A stretch of 64,000 nt of DNA from Flexibacter flexilis DSM 6793 (GCF_900112255.1 NZ_FOLE01000007.1:186001-250000), one strand, 5' to 3'. Counted from the stretch's first letter, positions 52,839 to 62,240 are shown. Notes: a model not told the origin generated them from the sequence alone. Program-made: numbers and translations.

Positions 52839-52923
52839 ATGCTAAAAATTATTTAATTTTAATTTTAATTTAATACATTCGCATAAGATAAACGCATTAT
52901 TGTGTTCTATATAGATATAATGT

Positions 52924-54090
52924 ATGAAATACAAAATATTTACGACCATTTTAATCTTCCTAACCTGCACAACCAATCTTCAGGCACAAAATACAAGTTT
53001 GAGTTTGGCACATGCCTTCATGCAAAAAGGTGAACTGGACAACGCCATGCAAGCTGTTGAAGTAGCAGCAGTTCACCCAGAAACTGCCAATAATCCCAAA
53101 ACTTGGTATTATAAAGGCTGGATTTTGAAAGAGAAATTCAAAAAACAAGGCATGAAAGACGATAATTTTTCTATCAGAAGAACAGGGTCTGAAGCATTTG
53201 CAAAATCTATTAGCTTAGATACAAAAGCAGAATATAAATCTGATTGCGCTAAACTTATCATGTACCTGACAGCCAGTCTCTACAACGAAGGAACGGATAA
53301 TTTTAACGACAAAAAATATAAAGAAGCCATTCCTTTTTTTGATGAGTATATCAAAGAAGTTAGTCTTTTAAGTACCGATTCTCTGGATAATTCAGCGTAT
53401 TTTTATTTGGGATATTCGTACTATCACGAAAAAAATGAGGCGCAAGCCAAAAAGTATTTGGAAAAATGCCGCCAGTTAAAATACCCTGATGCCGTAGTCT
53501 ATGATTTCTTAGGTCATATTTATGACAATGAAAAAAAATCAGCAGAAGCACTCAAAACCTTAGAAGAAGGAACAGCGAAATATCCAAAAGACAAGCCGCT
53601 GGCTATTACACACGTGAACGTGTTAATGAAAAATCAAAAAAACAAGGAAGCCGTAACGCGTATAGAAAAAGCACTACAATCTGACAGTAAAAACTTAGAC
53701 TTATATTTAGTATTGGGCACAGCTTGCGAAAGAGCCTCAGCCAAAGACTCTGTGCAGAAAATGATGTACCTTGAAAAAGCACAAAATGCTTATAAAAAAG
53801 CCTTAGACTTGGATAGCACCAATTTCATGGCTAATTACAACTATGGTATCATCTCTTACAACAAAGGTGTTGATCAAATCAATAACCAAAGCTACGATAT
53901 TGATTTATTAGACTTAGATAAAGTTCTGAATCAGAGTACAGATTTGTTCAAAAAAGCGTTACCATATTTAGAAAGAGCAAGCAGACTCAAGCCCGAAAAT
54001 AAAAATACATTGATGGCCTTAGAAGGTATTTATGTACATATTCAGGCGGAAGACAAACTCGCACAGGTACGAACTAAACTCCAGAAATAA
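52924..54090 (+). CDS. secreted or periplasmic TPR protein
   Basis: The 388-residue protein has a signal peptide (to about 21, CTTNLQAQ) and at least six TPR-like helix pairs: LAHAFMQKGELDNAMQAVEVA, SAYFYLGYSYYHEKNEAQAKKYL, VYDFLGHIYDNEKKSAEALKTLEEG and LYLVLGTACERASAKDSVQ. TPR proteins hold other proteins together. It follows the eight-repeat gene after a terminator, with no promoter match visible. A link to that protein is possible only from position. Confidence 0.85.
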   Translation: MKYKIFTTILIFLTCTTNLQAQNTSLSLAHAFMQKGELDNAMQAVEVAAVHPETANNPKTWYYKGWILKEKFKKQGMKDDNFSIRRTGSEAFAKSISLDTKAEYKSDCAKLIMYLTASLYNEGTDNFNDKKYKEAIPFFDEYIKEVSLLSTDSLDNSAYFYLGYSYYHEKNEAQAKKYLEKCRQLKYPDAVVYDFLGHIYDNEKKSAEALKTLEEGTAKYPKDKPLAITHVNVLMKNQKNKEAVTRIEKALQSDSKNLDLYLVLGTACERASAKDSVQKMMYLEKAQNAYKKALDLDSTNFMANYNYGIISYNKGVDQINNQSYDIDLLDLDKVLNQSTDLFKKALPYLERASRLKPENKNTLMALEGIYVHIQAEDKLAQVRTKLQK

Positions 54091-54110
54091 TATTATTTTA
54101 TAGTATTCTA

Positions 54111-54139
54111 AGAAGTCTAAAATAAGTGACTTCTTTTTT
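54111..54139 (+). terminator. rho-independent terminator after the TPR gene
   Basis: AGAAGTC (54111-54117) pairs with GACTTCT (54128-54134), then TTTTT. Confidence 0.75.
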
Positions 54140-54255
54140 CATGCAAGCAAGAAACTTTTGAATATAAAATTCGTTTCCGTAGTTTTGCATATTCAAACGC
54201 ACTTACTTTAAAAATAGCTTGTTCTATTATTAAGTTTTTTTTACTTGTTTGGAAT

Positions 54256-54876
54256 TTGGAGACTACGGAGAAAATATTGAGAGGCGCAGAGGAACTATTC
54301 ATGCGCTACGGGATTAAGAGTATTACAATGGACGAAATTGCCAAGCATTTGGGAATTTCTAAGAAAACTATATACCAATTTTTTGAGGATAAAGACGAAA
54401 TCGTCTTTATGAGTTGCAAAAAGCATTTGTGTAGCGATGCCGAATGCCTACAAGTTATTAGTAGAGGTGCAGCCAATGCCGTCGAGGAAATCTTTAATTT
54501 ATCCGAATTTCTGAGAAATACCGTTGTGCGAACGCATCCATCGGTTCTGTTCGATTTGCAGAAATACCACAAAAGCTCTTGGGATTTGTATTTATCACAC
54601 AAAGAAACGGTGATAGAAAAATATATTAGCTCCAATATCCGACGCGGTATTGAAGAGGGTTTGTATCGGGCAGAAATCAATGTGTCGATTATCTCACATA
54701 TACGATTGGATATGATTCAGATGGCCTTCAACCCAGACATTTTTCCACCAACACGTTACAACCTCATGGAAGTGCACATGCAGCTGATGGAGCATTTTAT
54801 TTATGGCTTGCTTTCGCCAAAAGGCTATGAAACTTTACAAGAATTAAAAAACAAAGCACGCAATTTGGCCAATTAA
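54256..54876 (+). CDS. TetR-family regulator of a TolC-type gene
   Basis: The 206-residue protein begins with TTG at 54256; the helix-turn-helix starts almost at once (TEKILRGAEELFMRYGIKSI ... IAKHLGISKKTIYQFFEDKDE), so a downstream ATG would destroy it. The rest is an all-helical ligand domain. It sits 82 bases before the TolC gene on the same strand and probably represses it in answer to a toxic compound. Complete TetR-TolC-HlyD-RND clusters are common in Bacteroidota; here the HlyD and RND genes are missing downstream. Confidence 0.9.
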   Translation: METTEKILRGAEELFMRYGIKSITMDEIAKHLGISKKTIYQFFEDKDEIVFMSCKKHLCSDAECLQVISRGAANAVEEIFNLSEFLRNTVVRTHPSVLFDLQKYHKSSWDLYLSHKETVIEKYISSNIRRGIEEGLYRAEINVSIISHIRLDMIQMAFNPDIFPPTRYNLMEVHMQLMEHFIYGLLSPKGYETLQELKNKARNLAN

Positions 54877-54958
54877 CATTCAATTTGCAGGCCTTCGGGT
54901 TGGTTTATTTCCACAAAATCGCCTAATTGCATTTTTTCTAAGAGACAACAATTTTCTA

Positions 54959-56338
54959 ATGAGAGGGATTACTATTTGCTATTTGTTGATGTTTTGGGTT
55001 GGAATAAATTGCGCCCAAGCACAAACGCCGAACACTTATTCTTTAAAAGAAGCGATTGATTTTGCTATAAAAAATAACATGTCGGTGCAGTCTGCCCAAA
55101 CAGATAATGCAATAGCAAAGGCCAAAGTAAAAGAAACTGTCGGCATTGGCTTGCCGCAAATCAACGCAGAAGCTAAAATGACGCATCATTTCCAGTTACA
55201 GCCTAATTTCTTTACGCCTAACAGTCCATTTTTGAATAAAATGGGCGTTCCGTTTACGGTTAATGATGGGGTTGTAACATTCCCAAATATATTTCAGTTA
55301 CAAAATAGCGGTACGGCCACAGCCACACTCAACCAACTTATTTTTGATGGTTCGTATTTGGTGGGATTGAAAGCGGCCAAAACTTATACCGAACTTTCGG
55401 AACGCAACATTACTGCTTCCAAAATTACGGTAGCCGAAAACGTAAGTAAAGCCTATTACAGCGTGTTGGTAGCCGAAGAAAGAAGCCAACTTTTAGACAA
55501 AAATTTGGCACGTCTCGATTCCATGTACAAGCAAACCAAAGCGATGCTAAAAAACGGTTTGGTTGAAAAAATAGACGTGGACAGAATTGAAGTTTCTTTG
55601 AATAATATAAAAATTGAACAGCAAAAAACGGCGCGTTTGGTACAGTTGAGTCGCGAATTATTGGCCTTCCAAATGGGACTTCCGTCTGCAAAAGATTTAG
55701 TGCTTACCGAGAAACTCGACAAAACTAATTTGGATAAAACAGTAGTTGTAAATAATGAAATTGACTACACACAACGTATTGAATTTCAGACAATAAATAC
55801 ACAAAAAGCACTGAATCAGTTAGAACAGCGCAACATCGTGGCGGGCTATTATCCCAAACTTTATGGCTTTGCTTCTTACGGATACGTTACGGCCAATCCT
55901 AAATTTGGGCGTATGTTCGATGTGTCTAACAACTGGTCGGATTACAGCTCGGCAGGTTTAAATTTGCAGATTCCAATTTTTGATGGATTCCAGAAAAAAT
56001 ACAAATATCAGCAATCACGCCTAACCGCCAAAAAATTGGAATTAGGCACGGAGCAACTCAAACAAAGTATCAGTTTGCAAGCCAAACAATCTGAAGCCAA
56101 TTGGCTTAATAGCTTAGAAACGCTTTCCATTCAGCAACGAAATATGGAGCTTGCCCAGCAAGTCGTGAAAGTTACAAAGTCCAAATATCAACAAGGCGTA
56201 GGCTCTAACATTGAAGTTGTAAATGCGGAAACCTCTCTGAAAGAGGCACATACGAATTATTACGGCGCACTGTATGATGCGCTTATTGCCAAAATTGATT
56301 TGGATAAAGCATTAGGCAAACTCTATACGGAGCAATAA
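54959..56338 (+). CDS. TolC-family outer membrane efflux protein
   Basis: The 459-residue protein has a signal peptide (to about 22) and the TolC repeat structure: paired long coiled coils (for example SQLLDKNLARLDSMYKQT and LEQRNIVAGYYPKLYG) with beta-barrel strands. Two similar halves begin EAIDFAIKNNMSV and YKYQQSRLTAKKLELGTEQL. Such proteins form the outer-membrane channel of tripartite pumps. The usual membrane-fusion and RND partner genes do not follow; instead the next gene points the opposite way, one base after the stop. Regulation is probably by the preceding TetR protein. Confidence 0.93.
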   Translation: MRGITICYLLMFWVGINCAQAQTPNTYSLKEAIDFAIKNNMSVQSAQTDNAIAKAKVKETVGIGLPQINAEAKMTHHFQLQPNFFTPNSPFLNKMGVPFTVNDGVVTFPNIFQLQNSGTATATLNQLIFDGSYLVGLKAAKTYTELSERNITASKITVAENVSKAYYSVLVAEERSQLLDKNLARLDSMYKQTKAMLKNGLVEKIDVDRIEVSLNNIKIEQQKTARLVQLSRELLAFQMGLPSAKDLVLTEKLDKTNLDKTVVVNNEIDYTQRIEFQTINTQKALNQLEQRNIVAGYYPKLYGFASYGYVTANPKFGRMFDVSNNWSDYSSAGLNLQIPIFDGFQKKYKYQQSRLTAKKLELGTEQLKQSISLQAKQSEANWLNSLETLSIQQRNMELAQQVVKVTKSKYQQGVGSNIEVVNAETSLKEAHTNYYGALYDALIAKIDLDKALGKLYTEQ

Positions 56339-56339
56339 T

Positions 56340-56999
56340 TTATCGTTTGGCCAGTTCCAAAATATCAGGCACTTCCAACGGCGTATCTTTATCGACTTGG
56401 TAAAGCGTCGCGTTTATCATGGCTTGGCCAAGCTGCTGAAGCGTAGAAACATATTTGCCCAAAAACAATCTCAGGGCAGGAAACAGCCAACCCAAATATT
56501 TATACATAGGCAGTGTATTTTTTAGGCCCGCTGTTGGTTGCAAATAGCCTGGTCTGAAATTATACACTTTTTTAAACGGCAATTTTTTCAAATCATTTTC
56601 CGTGCAGCCTTTCACTCGCGCCCACATTGAGCTACCTTTTTCGCTGCTGTCCGTGCCTGCACCAGAAATATAACTAAATGATATAGAAGGATTTAGTCGT
56701 AAAATGGTTTGTGCAAAATTCAGCGTAAGCGTATGTGTAAGTTTTGTATATTCTGGTTCTTTCATGCCCACAGACGAAACGCCCAAACAAAAAAAGCAAG
56801 CATCGTAACCAACTAAATAAGGTTCGACATCTTTTAAATCAAAAAAATTGGAGTGCAAAACTTCTTTAAGTTTGGGGTGCGTAACGCCACAAGTTTTACG
56901 ACCAACTACCAAAACTTGTTCGATGGCTGGATGTTGTAAACATTCGTGTAGCACGCCTTCGCCTACCATACCCGAGGCACCCGTAATTATAACTTTCAT
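56340..56999 (-). CDS. NAD(P)-binding atypical SDR / epimerase-like protein
   Basis: The ATG at 56999 (219 residues) is chosen because the Rossmann motif MKVIITGASGMVGEGVL begins there; the longer frame adds a hydrophobic stretch without support. SDR features: GASGMVGEG (dinucleotide), FFCLGVSSVGM, and SYISGAGTDSSEKG. The Y-x3-K catalytic pair is not clear. It resembles TIP30/NmrA-like or epimerase-like proteins of unknown substrate. It is a single gene, convergent with the TolC gene with only one base between stops. Confidence 0.85.
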   Translation of the reverse strand: MKVIITGASGMVGEGVLHECLQHPAIEQVLVVGRKTCGVTHPKLKEVLHSNFFDLKDVEPYLVGYDACFFCLGVSSVGMKEPEYTKLTHTLTLNFAQTILRLNPSISFSYISGAGTDSSEKGSSMWARVKGCTENDLKKLPFKKVYNFRPGYLQPTAGLKNTLPMYKYLGWLFPALRLFLGKYVSTLQQLGQAMINATLYQVDKDTPLEVPDILELAKR

Positions 57000-57172
57000 A
57001 GTGTAAAATGTTTTTGATTGATTGATAATCAATAGGTTTAACAAAAATACACTCAAAATAATTGCAATGTGCAAAAAATCAACTTATTTAAAAGTCTTTC
57101 TAAGAGAATGAACTAAAAGCAAGCAAAATGGTGTTTTGTCTATAAAATCTATAAACAACACTATTTTAAATT

Positions 57173-57841
57173 ATGGCTACTGAATATCAAAACGCAATTA
57201 ATCAAAAGCTCAACGAAGTCGTTTCTCATTCTTCACCCGAAGCTCTTACGCAATATGGCCGCCTTGATGGGGAACTTAAAGAGCGCGACATCAAAAATAC
57301 CTGCTTTAAAACAGGCGACTATATTCCCGATTTTAGTTTGCCTGATGCCACAGGCAAGTTACAGAATATCAAAAAGTTACATGATAGACAATGGCTTGTT
57401 TTGACATTTTATCGCGGACAATGGTGCCCGTTTTGTAACATTCAACTTCGTGCTTTGCAAAAACACATCGTTGATATAGAAAATATTCCTGCGCGTTTGG
57501 TAGCCGTTTCGCCACAGTTGCCTGACAAATCGCTTTCGATGGTAGAAAAACATCAACTAAAATACCCTGTGCTCAGCGATGCGGGCAATAAAGTAGGCAA
57601 ACAATTTGGCTTGGTTTATAAAGTCCCCGAATATTTGCAAAAAGTATATGAAAAAGACGGCTTGCATTTGGAATACTACAATGGAAACGGAAATATAGAA
57701 TTGCCACTTCCTGCCACTTACATTATTAACAAAGAAGGCAAAATTGTGTATCACTACGTGGAAGTAAGCCCTTCGGACAGACTAGACCCAGAACTTTTGG
57801 TTGCAGAACTAAAAAAATTGATGGCCAGTCAGCCTGCTTAA
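57173..57841 (+). CDS. peroxiredoxin-like protein (AhpC/TSA, CxxC type)
   Basis: The 222-residue protein has a thioredoxin fold with the active site FYRGQWCPFCN (CxxC) near residue 86, preceded by GDYIPDFSLPDATGKL. The WCPFC form belongs to the AhpC/TSA-like group often annotated as peroxiredoxin-like or thioredoxin-like. It likely reduces a disulfide or peroxide in the cytoplasm; no signal peptide is seen. A long N-terminal part (residues 1-40) precedes the fold. Single-gene unit with a strong terminator. Confidence 0.9.
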   Translation: MATEYQNAINQKLNEVVSHSSPEALTQYGRLDGELKERDIKNTCFKTGDYIPDFSLPDATGKLQNIKKLHDRQWLVLTFYRGQWCPFCNIQLRALQKHIVDIENIPARLVAVSPQLPDKSLSMVEKHQLKYPVLSDAGNKVGKQFGLVYKVPEYLQKVYEKDGLHLEYYNGNGNIELPLPATYIINKEGKIVYHYVEVSPSDRLDPELLVAELKKLMASQPA

Positions 57842-57845
57842 TGAA

Positions 57846-57885
57846 CAAAAAAGGAGTAGCACTAAAAATTGCTACTCCTTTTTTG
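57846..57885. terminator. bidirectional terminator between the peroxiredoxin-like gene and mazG
   Basis: AAAAAAGGAGTAGC (57847-57860) and GCTACTCCTTTTTT (57871-57884) form a 14-base-pair perfect stem with U-runs on both strands, serving both convergent genes. Confidence 0.92.
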
Positions 57886-57892
57886 TTATTGG

Positions 57893-58705
57893 CTATTTTG
57901 AAAACTGTTTTGCTTTTTCCCAATACTCATTCATTTCATCTAATGTCATGGTAGAAAGTTGCTTGCCGTCGGCTTTCGATTCGGTTTCTAAATAACTAAA
58001 ACGCTGAATAAATTTTTTGTTGGTACGCTCTAAGGCTTCTTCGGGGTTTACGTTGATAAAACGCGAATAATTGATAAGAGAAAAAAGCAGGTCGCCAAAT
58101 TCGCCTTCTACTTTTTTGCTGTCCACAATTTCCGCTTTCGTTTCGGCCTGAAACTCGCCGAGTTCTTCTTGCACTTTTTCCCAAACTTGGTCTTTTTCGT
58201 CCCAATCAAAACCCGCGCCTCTGGCTTTTTCCTGAATGCGCATCGCCTTAATCAGGGCGGGCAAAGAACTGGGCACACCAGAAAGCACGCCTTTATTTCC
58301 CTTTTCTTTGAGTTTCAAACTTTCCCAATTTTTCTTTACCTGCTCTTCGGTGTCGGCTTGAGCCTCTCCGTAAATGTGCGGGTGTCGGCTCACCAATTTA
58401 TCGCAAAGGCCATTTAGCACATCAGCAATATCAAAAGTGTTGGTTTCTGAAGCGATACGCGCATAAAAAACTAAATGCAACATAATATCTCCGATTTCTT
58501 TCCGAATTTCGGCAAGGTCATTATTCAAAATCGCATCGCCCAACTCATACGTTTCCTCAATGGTCAGGTGTCGCAAACTTTCCATTGTTTGTTTTTTGTC
58601 CCAAGGACAATTTTCGCGCAACTCGTCCATAATGGTCAGGAGTCTGTCGAAAGCCGCCAATTTTTCGGCGCGACGCGGGTCTGGAGTACTGATGATTTGA
58701 GGCAT
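57893..58705 (-). CDS. mazG: nucleoside triphosphate pyrophosphohydrolase MazG
   Basis: The ATG at 58705 (270 residues) is chosen because the conserved part starts with RRAEKLAAFDRLLTIMDELR; the longer frame overlaps the previous gene. Two MazG domains are present: first ENCPWDKKQT, EETYELGDAI and EIGDIMLHLVFYARI (E-x2-E-x12-E-x2-D metal motif), second EELGEFQAET and EGEFGDLLFSLINYSRF. MazG removes pyrophosphate from non-canonical or mutagenic dNTPs. It is last of the run nuoC-hypothetical-mazG with a seven-base gap. Confidence 0.95.
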   Translation of the reverse strand: MPQIISTPDPRRAEKLAAFDRLLTIMDELRENCPWDKKQTMESLRHLTIEETYELGDAILNNDLAEIRKEIGDIMLHLVFYARIASETNTFDIADVLNGLCDKLVSRHPHIYGEAQADTEEQVKKNWESLKLKEKGNKGVLSGVPSSLPALIKAMRIQEKARGAGFDWDEKDQVWEKVQEELGEFQAETKAEIVDSKKVEGEFGDLLFSLINYSRFINVNPEEALERTNKKFIQRFSYLETESKADGKQLSTMTLDEMNEYWEKAKQFSK

Positions 58706-58712
58706 AATTTTT

Positions 58713-59012
58713 TTATTCGGGCAGTTCCGAATGGTCTGCGTTTTTATATAAATTTCGGTAATACAATCTTTTTTGCTCTCGTTTGAGCATTTCGGTTGCC
58801 AGCAACTCTGGCCAAAGTTCCGAAGGTTGCGTTTTGAAAATTCGCTGCACAATTATTTCACTTACATCAAGTCTATAAAAAATTTGCATGAGCCGCTCCA
58901 ACTCGCCTTGCTGTAACAAAGCTCCGATGCTTTGCGAAAGATGCAAGTGCAATTTTTCCCAATTTTCTTGGTCAATGCGGTCGGGTAGAGGAGAAGGAAG
59001 CAGCGTTTCCAT
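58713..59012 (-). CDS. small hypothetical protein between nuoC and mazG
   Basis: The 99-residue protein starts at ATG 59012, five bases after the nuoC stop. It is predicted to be mainly helical and carries no membrane segment or cofactor motif (LERLMQIFYRLDVSEIIVQ, TEMLKREQKRLYYRN). I do not recognise the family. The tight spacing on both sides makes it a genuine gene and suggests translational coupling with nuoC and mazG. Confidence 0.82.
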   Translation of the reverse strand: METLLPSPLPDRIDQENWEKLHLHLSQSIGALLQQGELERLMQIFYRLDVSEIIVQRIFKTQPSELWPELLATEMLKREQKRLYYRNLYKNADHSELPE

Positions 59013-59017
59013 AAATT

Positions 59018-59503
59018 TTACGATTTTACTTTGATGTCGTGATAAAATTCTTGCGGCTGATAATCTTTGCGAAGCGGAAAACCTTGCCAATCTTCGGGCA
59101 TCAGGATTCGGCGCAAATCAGGGTGATTTTCAAAAACAATGCCTAACAAATCGTAGGCTTCGCGTTCGTGCCAATCTGCCGTACGCCAAACTTGCACCAC
59201 CGACGGCACGTGCGGTTTTTCGCGGGGCAATGTTACTTTCAAAGACAAAAAACGATGCAATGGAATTGAGTACAACTGATAAACGACTTCCATTGTGGCG
59301 GCTTGCGTGCCATTGTCCAAACCAGTCAGGCAACTGAGCGAATCAAAATAAAAATCGGGACTCGTCCGAAGCCACGCGCAAATTTCCACAATCGCCGTAG
59401 GGACAACTTCTACACAAAGCTGATTTTCTGGGAAAATTTGCCAGCGTAACACTTTTTCTCCAAACTGATTTTGAAGCCGCGAAACCATTTCGTCTATATT
59501 CAT
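59018..59503 (-). CDS. nuoC: NADH-quinone oxidoreductase subunit C
   Basis: The ATG at 59503 gives 161 residues. NuoC is a peripheral-arm subunit of complex I. Marks: the C-terminal conserved block [38 protein letters not shown], where W-x-ERE and H-P-DLRRI are signature. It stands without nuoA, nuoB or nuoD in the window, so the complex I genes must be elsewhere or this is a detached copy. A -7 element TAACTTTG lies about 33 bases upstream. Confidence 0.94.
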   Translation of the reverse strand: MNIDEMVSRLQNQFGEKVLRWQIFPENQLCVEVVPTAIVEICAWLRTSPDFYFDSLSCLTGLDNGTQAATMEVVYQLYSIPLHRFLSLKVTLPREKPHVPSVVQVWRTADWHEREAYDLLGIVFENHPDLRRILMPEDWQGFPLRKDYQPQEFYHDIKVKS

Positions 59504-59535
59504 AACACCAAAAGTCTTTGTATCAAAAACTGGGG

Positions 59536-59543
59536 CAAAGTTA
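59536..59543 (-). promoter_or_regulatory. -7 promoter element of nuoC
   Basis: On the minus strand TAACTTTG within GTAACTTTGCCC, the same form as before lptC. The nearest TTTG is 23 bases upstream (59570-59567). Confidence 0.5.
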
Positions 59544-59637
59544 CGGAAAAGCCGTAGGGTTTTCAGCAAAAAAATAGCCGAAAATCTGTATTTGTTTTGT
59601 AGGTTTGTCTATTCAAAAAAGGACAAGAATTTTGAGT

Positions 59638-60066
59638 ATGACAGAGCAAAAACAATATCAATTTCCCAACAAAGGAAAACGTTTTTTTCATTTGGTTTTC
59701 GACGAACTACTTTGCATGGGCATTACTTTCGCAGTTTTCAAATCGCTGCAAATCAATCTTGAGCAAAACGACCCGACAAAGATAGACATCAAAAATACGC
59801 TTATCAGCTACGCCATTTCATTTGTATTTTATACTTTTTTTGAATTAATTTTCAAGAAAACACCTGCCAAATTCATTACGCGCACACACGTAGTCAGCGA
59901 CGACGGCAGCACACCAAGCTTTTTACAAATCGCCACACGCAGTATTTGCCGACTCATTCCACTGGAAGAAATTTCTTTTCTGTTCAATGAGTATCAAGGT
60001 TGGCACGACCGTTTTTCCAACACGGTAGTTATAGAAGACGAAATCTCCGAAAAAATAGAATATTAA
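59638..60066 (+). CDS. RDD-family membrane protein
   Basis: The ATG at 59638 (142 residues) is preferred to a TTG at 59605. RDD motifs: [15 protein letters not shown] (R and D), then [18 protein letters not shown], and a C-terminal [12 protein letters not shown] (D). It has two to three membrane helices. RDD proteins are mostly uncharacterised membrane proteins, some linked to ion or solute transport. It lies 19 bases before pyrD, probably in one message. Confidence 0.88.
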   Translation: MTEQKQYQFPNKGKRFFHLVFDELLCMGITFAVFKSLQINLEQNDPTKIDIKNTLISYAISFVFYTFFELIFKKTPAKFITRTHVVSDDGSTPSFLQIATRSICRLIPLEEISFLFNEYQGWHDRFSNTVVIEDEISEKIEY

Positions 60067-60085
60067 CCTTATCCCCAAAAATAAC

Positions 60086-61144
60086 GTGTCTTTGTATTCG
60101 CTCATTCGCCCGATTTTGTTTCGCTTTTCGCCCGAAAAAGCCCATCATCTTACCTTTGGTTTGTTATCCAATTTTTTGGGAAGTGATTTTGCTCGAAAAA
60201 TGGTCAAACAAAATTTGAAAGTAGCGTCGCCAGCTTTGCGGCGCACCATAGCAGGATTAGAGTTTGAAAATCCAGTTGGGTTGGCTGCAGGACTTGACAA
60301 AGATGCCAAACTGACTGACGAGCTGGAAGCCTTGGGCTTCGGCTTTATCGAAATCGGGACACTTACCCCACGACCGCAGGCAGGCAATCCGCAACCGCGT
60401 TTGTTCCGACTTCCAACCGACCAAGCCCTTATCAATCGCATGGGTTTCAACAACGAAGGGGTAGAGGTGGCCGCCCAAAGACTCAAGCAACGAAAAGGCA
60501 AAATAATTATTGGCGGCAACATTGGTAAAAATAAAGATACGCCCAACGAAAACGCCGTAGAAGATTATTTAATCTGTTTTGATGCGCTATATGAAGTGGT
60601 TGATTATTTCGTAGTCAATGTGAGTTCGCCCAACACGCCCAATTTACGCGCGTTGCAAGACAAAGAGCCACTTAAAGCATTACTTGAAACACTCCAACAA
60701 CACAACGAGCAAAAACCCAAAGCCAAACCCATCTTTTTGAAAATCGCACCAGACCTTACCGAAGGCCAATTAGACGACATCGTAGAAATAGTGTTATCCA
60801 CAAAAATAGCAGGCGTAGTAGCCACCAACACGACACTTTCGCGCGAAAACCTACAAACTTCCACTTCAGAAGTGGAAAAAATAGGCAATGGAGGACTTAG
60901 CGGAAAGCCATTAACCCAACATTCGACCGAAATAATCCGTTATTTGCACCAAAAATCAGGCGGAGCGTTTCCAATCGTTGGGGTAGGGGGGGTGATGACC
61001 GCACAAGACGCACTCGACAAGTTAGCCGCAGGAGCAAGTTTAATACAAATTTATACTGGGTTTATTTATAAAGGGCCAGACCTTATCAGAGAAATAAACC
61101 AAGCCATTTTGCAGCAAAGCCAACAAAAAAGCCCGCGTTCTTAA
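60086..61144 (+). CDS. pyrD: dihydroorotate dehydrogenase, class 2 (quinone)
   Basis: The start is GTG at 60086, 19 bases after the RDD gene; no ATG is nearer. The 352-residue protein has the N-terminal amphipathic membrane segment ([19 protein letters not shown]), the FMN-binding [30 protein letters not shown], and the catalytic serine in [11 protein letters not shown], which marks class 2. It oxidises dihydroorotate to orotate and reduces menaquinone at the inner membrane. Confidence 0.96.
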   Translation: MSLYSLIRPILFRFSPEKAHHLTFGLLSNFLGSDFARKMVKQNLKVASPALRRTIAGLEFENPVGLAAGLDKDAKLTDELEALGFGFIEIGTLTPRPQAGNPQPRLFRLPTDQALINRMGFNNEGVEVAAQRLKQRKGKIIIGGNIGKNKDTPNENAVEDYLICFDALYEVVDYFVVNVSSPNTPNLRALQDKEPLKALLETLQQHNEQKPKAKPIFLKIAPDLTEGQLDDIVEIVLSTKIAGVVATNTTLSRENLQTSTSEVEKIGNGGLSGKPLTQHSTEIIRYLHQKSGGAFPIVGVGGVMTAQDALDKLAAGASLIQIYTGFIYKGPDLIREINQAILQQSQQKSPRS

Positions 61145-61156
61145 AACACGGGCTTT
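61128..61156. terminator. terminator between pyrD and the phosphosulfolactate synthase gene
   Basis: AAAGCCCG (61128-61135) pairs with CGGGCTTT (61149-61156), extended by further pairs on the minus strand. It overlaps the last codons of pyrD and serves the convergent genes. Confidence 0.82.
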
Positions 61157-61180
61157 CATTTTTATCACAAGAAATAGTAA

Positions 61181-61951
61181 TTATTTGCTTTGGTTCAAGA
61201 AATGGTTGAAGGTATCACCGCGCAAACCAAGACGAATTGTTTCCAAAGGAATCACCTCGTGCGGAGCAATATTGCCCAAGTTCACATTTGCACCCAACAA
61301 TTTAATGAAGAAAACTTGTTGCGATTTTTGAGGAGCTTCCCAAATAATTTTTTCAAAAGGCACTTGTGTAAGAATTTCTTCTACTAAGCCTTCGCGCACT
61401 TCGCCGCTCGAACGGAACAAACCAACGTTGCCACCTTCTCTGGCTTCGCCGATTACCTTCCAAGCTCCCGCCTGAAGCTCATCATTCATCAACTTAATCC
61501 ATTTATAAGGTGGGATAATTTTCTCCGCATCCTTAGAGCCTACTTCCGAAAGCACGGTTACTTGCTCAGAAAGCAAACGGATATATTCACATTTTTTGTC
61601 GTGGTCAAGTTCAATAGAACCGTCCGAAACTTCCGCATAAGTCATTTTATACTTATCCAACACACGGCGGTAATCGTCAAATTGATTACGAATAATAAAA
61701 GCCTCGAAAAGTGTTCCACCAAAATAAGTAGGAACGCCAGCTTCGCGGTAAGCAGCTAATTTTGCTTCCAAATTAGGGGTTACGTAGGACGTAGCCCAAC
61801 CCAATTTCATTACATCAATATAACCCGAAGCAATAGACATCAAATCTTCCACTTCTCTAACGCTAAGACCTTTGTCCATAGCCATCGTAACACCGAAAGG
61901 GCGAGGCTTTTCGGTACGTTCGGGTAAGTTATTCAATACGTAATTCTTCAT
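61181..61951 (-). CDS. phosphosulfolactate synthase (ComA family)
   Basis: From the ATG at 61951 (256 residues; the longer frame to 62065 lacks family support) the protein matches ComA: a TIM barrel with GYIDVMKLGWATSYV, PTYFGGTLFEAFI and AREGGNVGLF. ComA adds sulfite to phosphoenolpyruvate to give phosphosulfolactate. In archaea this starts coenzyme M synthesis; in Bacteroidota it may lead instead to cysteate and the sulfonolipid capnine. No other genes of either path are adjacent, so the route is inference. Single-gene unit. Confidence 0.9.
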   Translation of the reverse strand: MKNYVLNNLPERTEKPRPFGVTMAMDKGLSVREVEDLMSIASGYIDVMKLGWATSYVTPNLEAKLAAYREAGVPTYFGGTLFEAFIIRNQFDDYRRVLDKYKMTYAEVSDGSIELDHDKKCEYIRLLSEQVTVLSEVGSKDAEKIIPPYKWIKLMNDELQAGAWKVIGEAREGGNVGLFRSSGEVREGLVEEILTQVPFEKIIWEAPQKSQQVFFIKLLGANVNLGNIAPHEVIPLETIRLGLRGDTFNHFLNQSK

Positions 61952-62200
61952 CGAATCATTTATAGTAAAATACAAGAATAAACTATTAGAGTAGCTACAT
62001 TTTATTTTTGCTATATAAAAATTAAAAGCTACAAAGGTTAAGTGTGCGCTAACAAATGAGGCCACAATTTACAAACAAAATTGCAGTAAATATATTTTCT
62101 TTCTACTATTTTTTTAATTAAAGCGACAAAAAGAAGCCAAAAATAAAAATTTAACAAAAATTAATAGGTTTTTCCGAAAACATAGCAACGCTTTTATTTA

Positions 62201-62208
62201 TACTTTTG
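62201..62208 (+). promoter_or_regulatory. -7 promoter element of ybeY
   Basis: TACTTTTG fits TAnnTTTG; no clear -33 partner. The leader would be about 26 bases. Confidence 0.55.
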
Positions 62209-62240
62209 CAAAACAAATCCAAGACCCACCCAAAGGCAAT

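Noticed and set aside
54873-54932. 19-codon minus-strand frame (MQLGDFVEINQPEGLQIEC) in the gap before the TolC gene
   Set aside because: It reads like protein, but is very short, preceded by stops and has no promoter or partner; a decayed gene end is possible but not supportable.
57173-57841. Possible defence or redox island with neighbouring genes 54-59 kb
   Set aside because: The genes are separate units with own terminators and have ordinary housekeeping roles.
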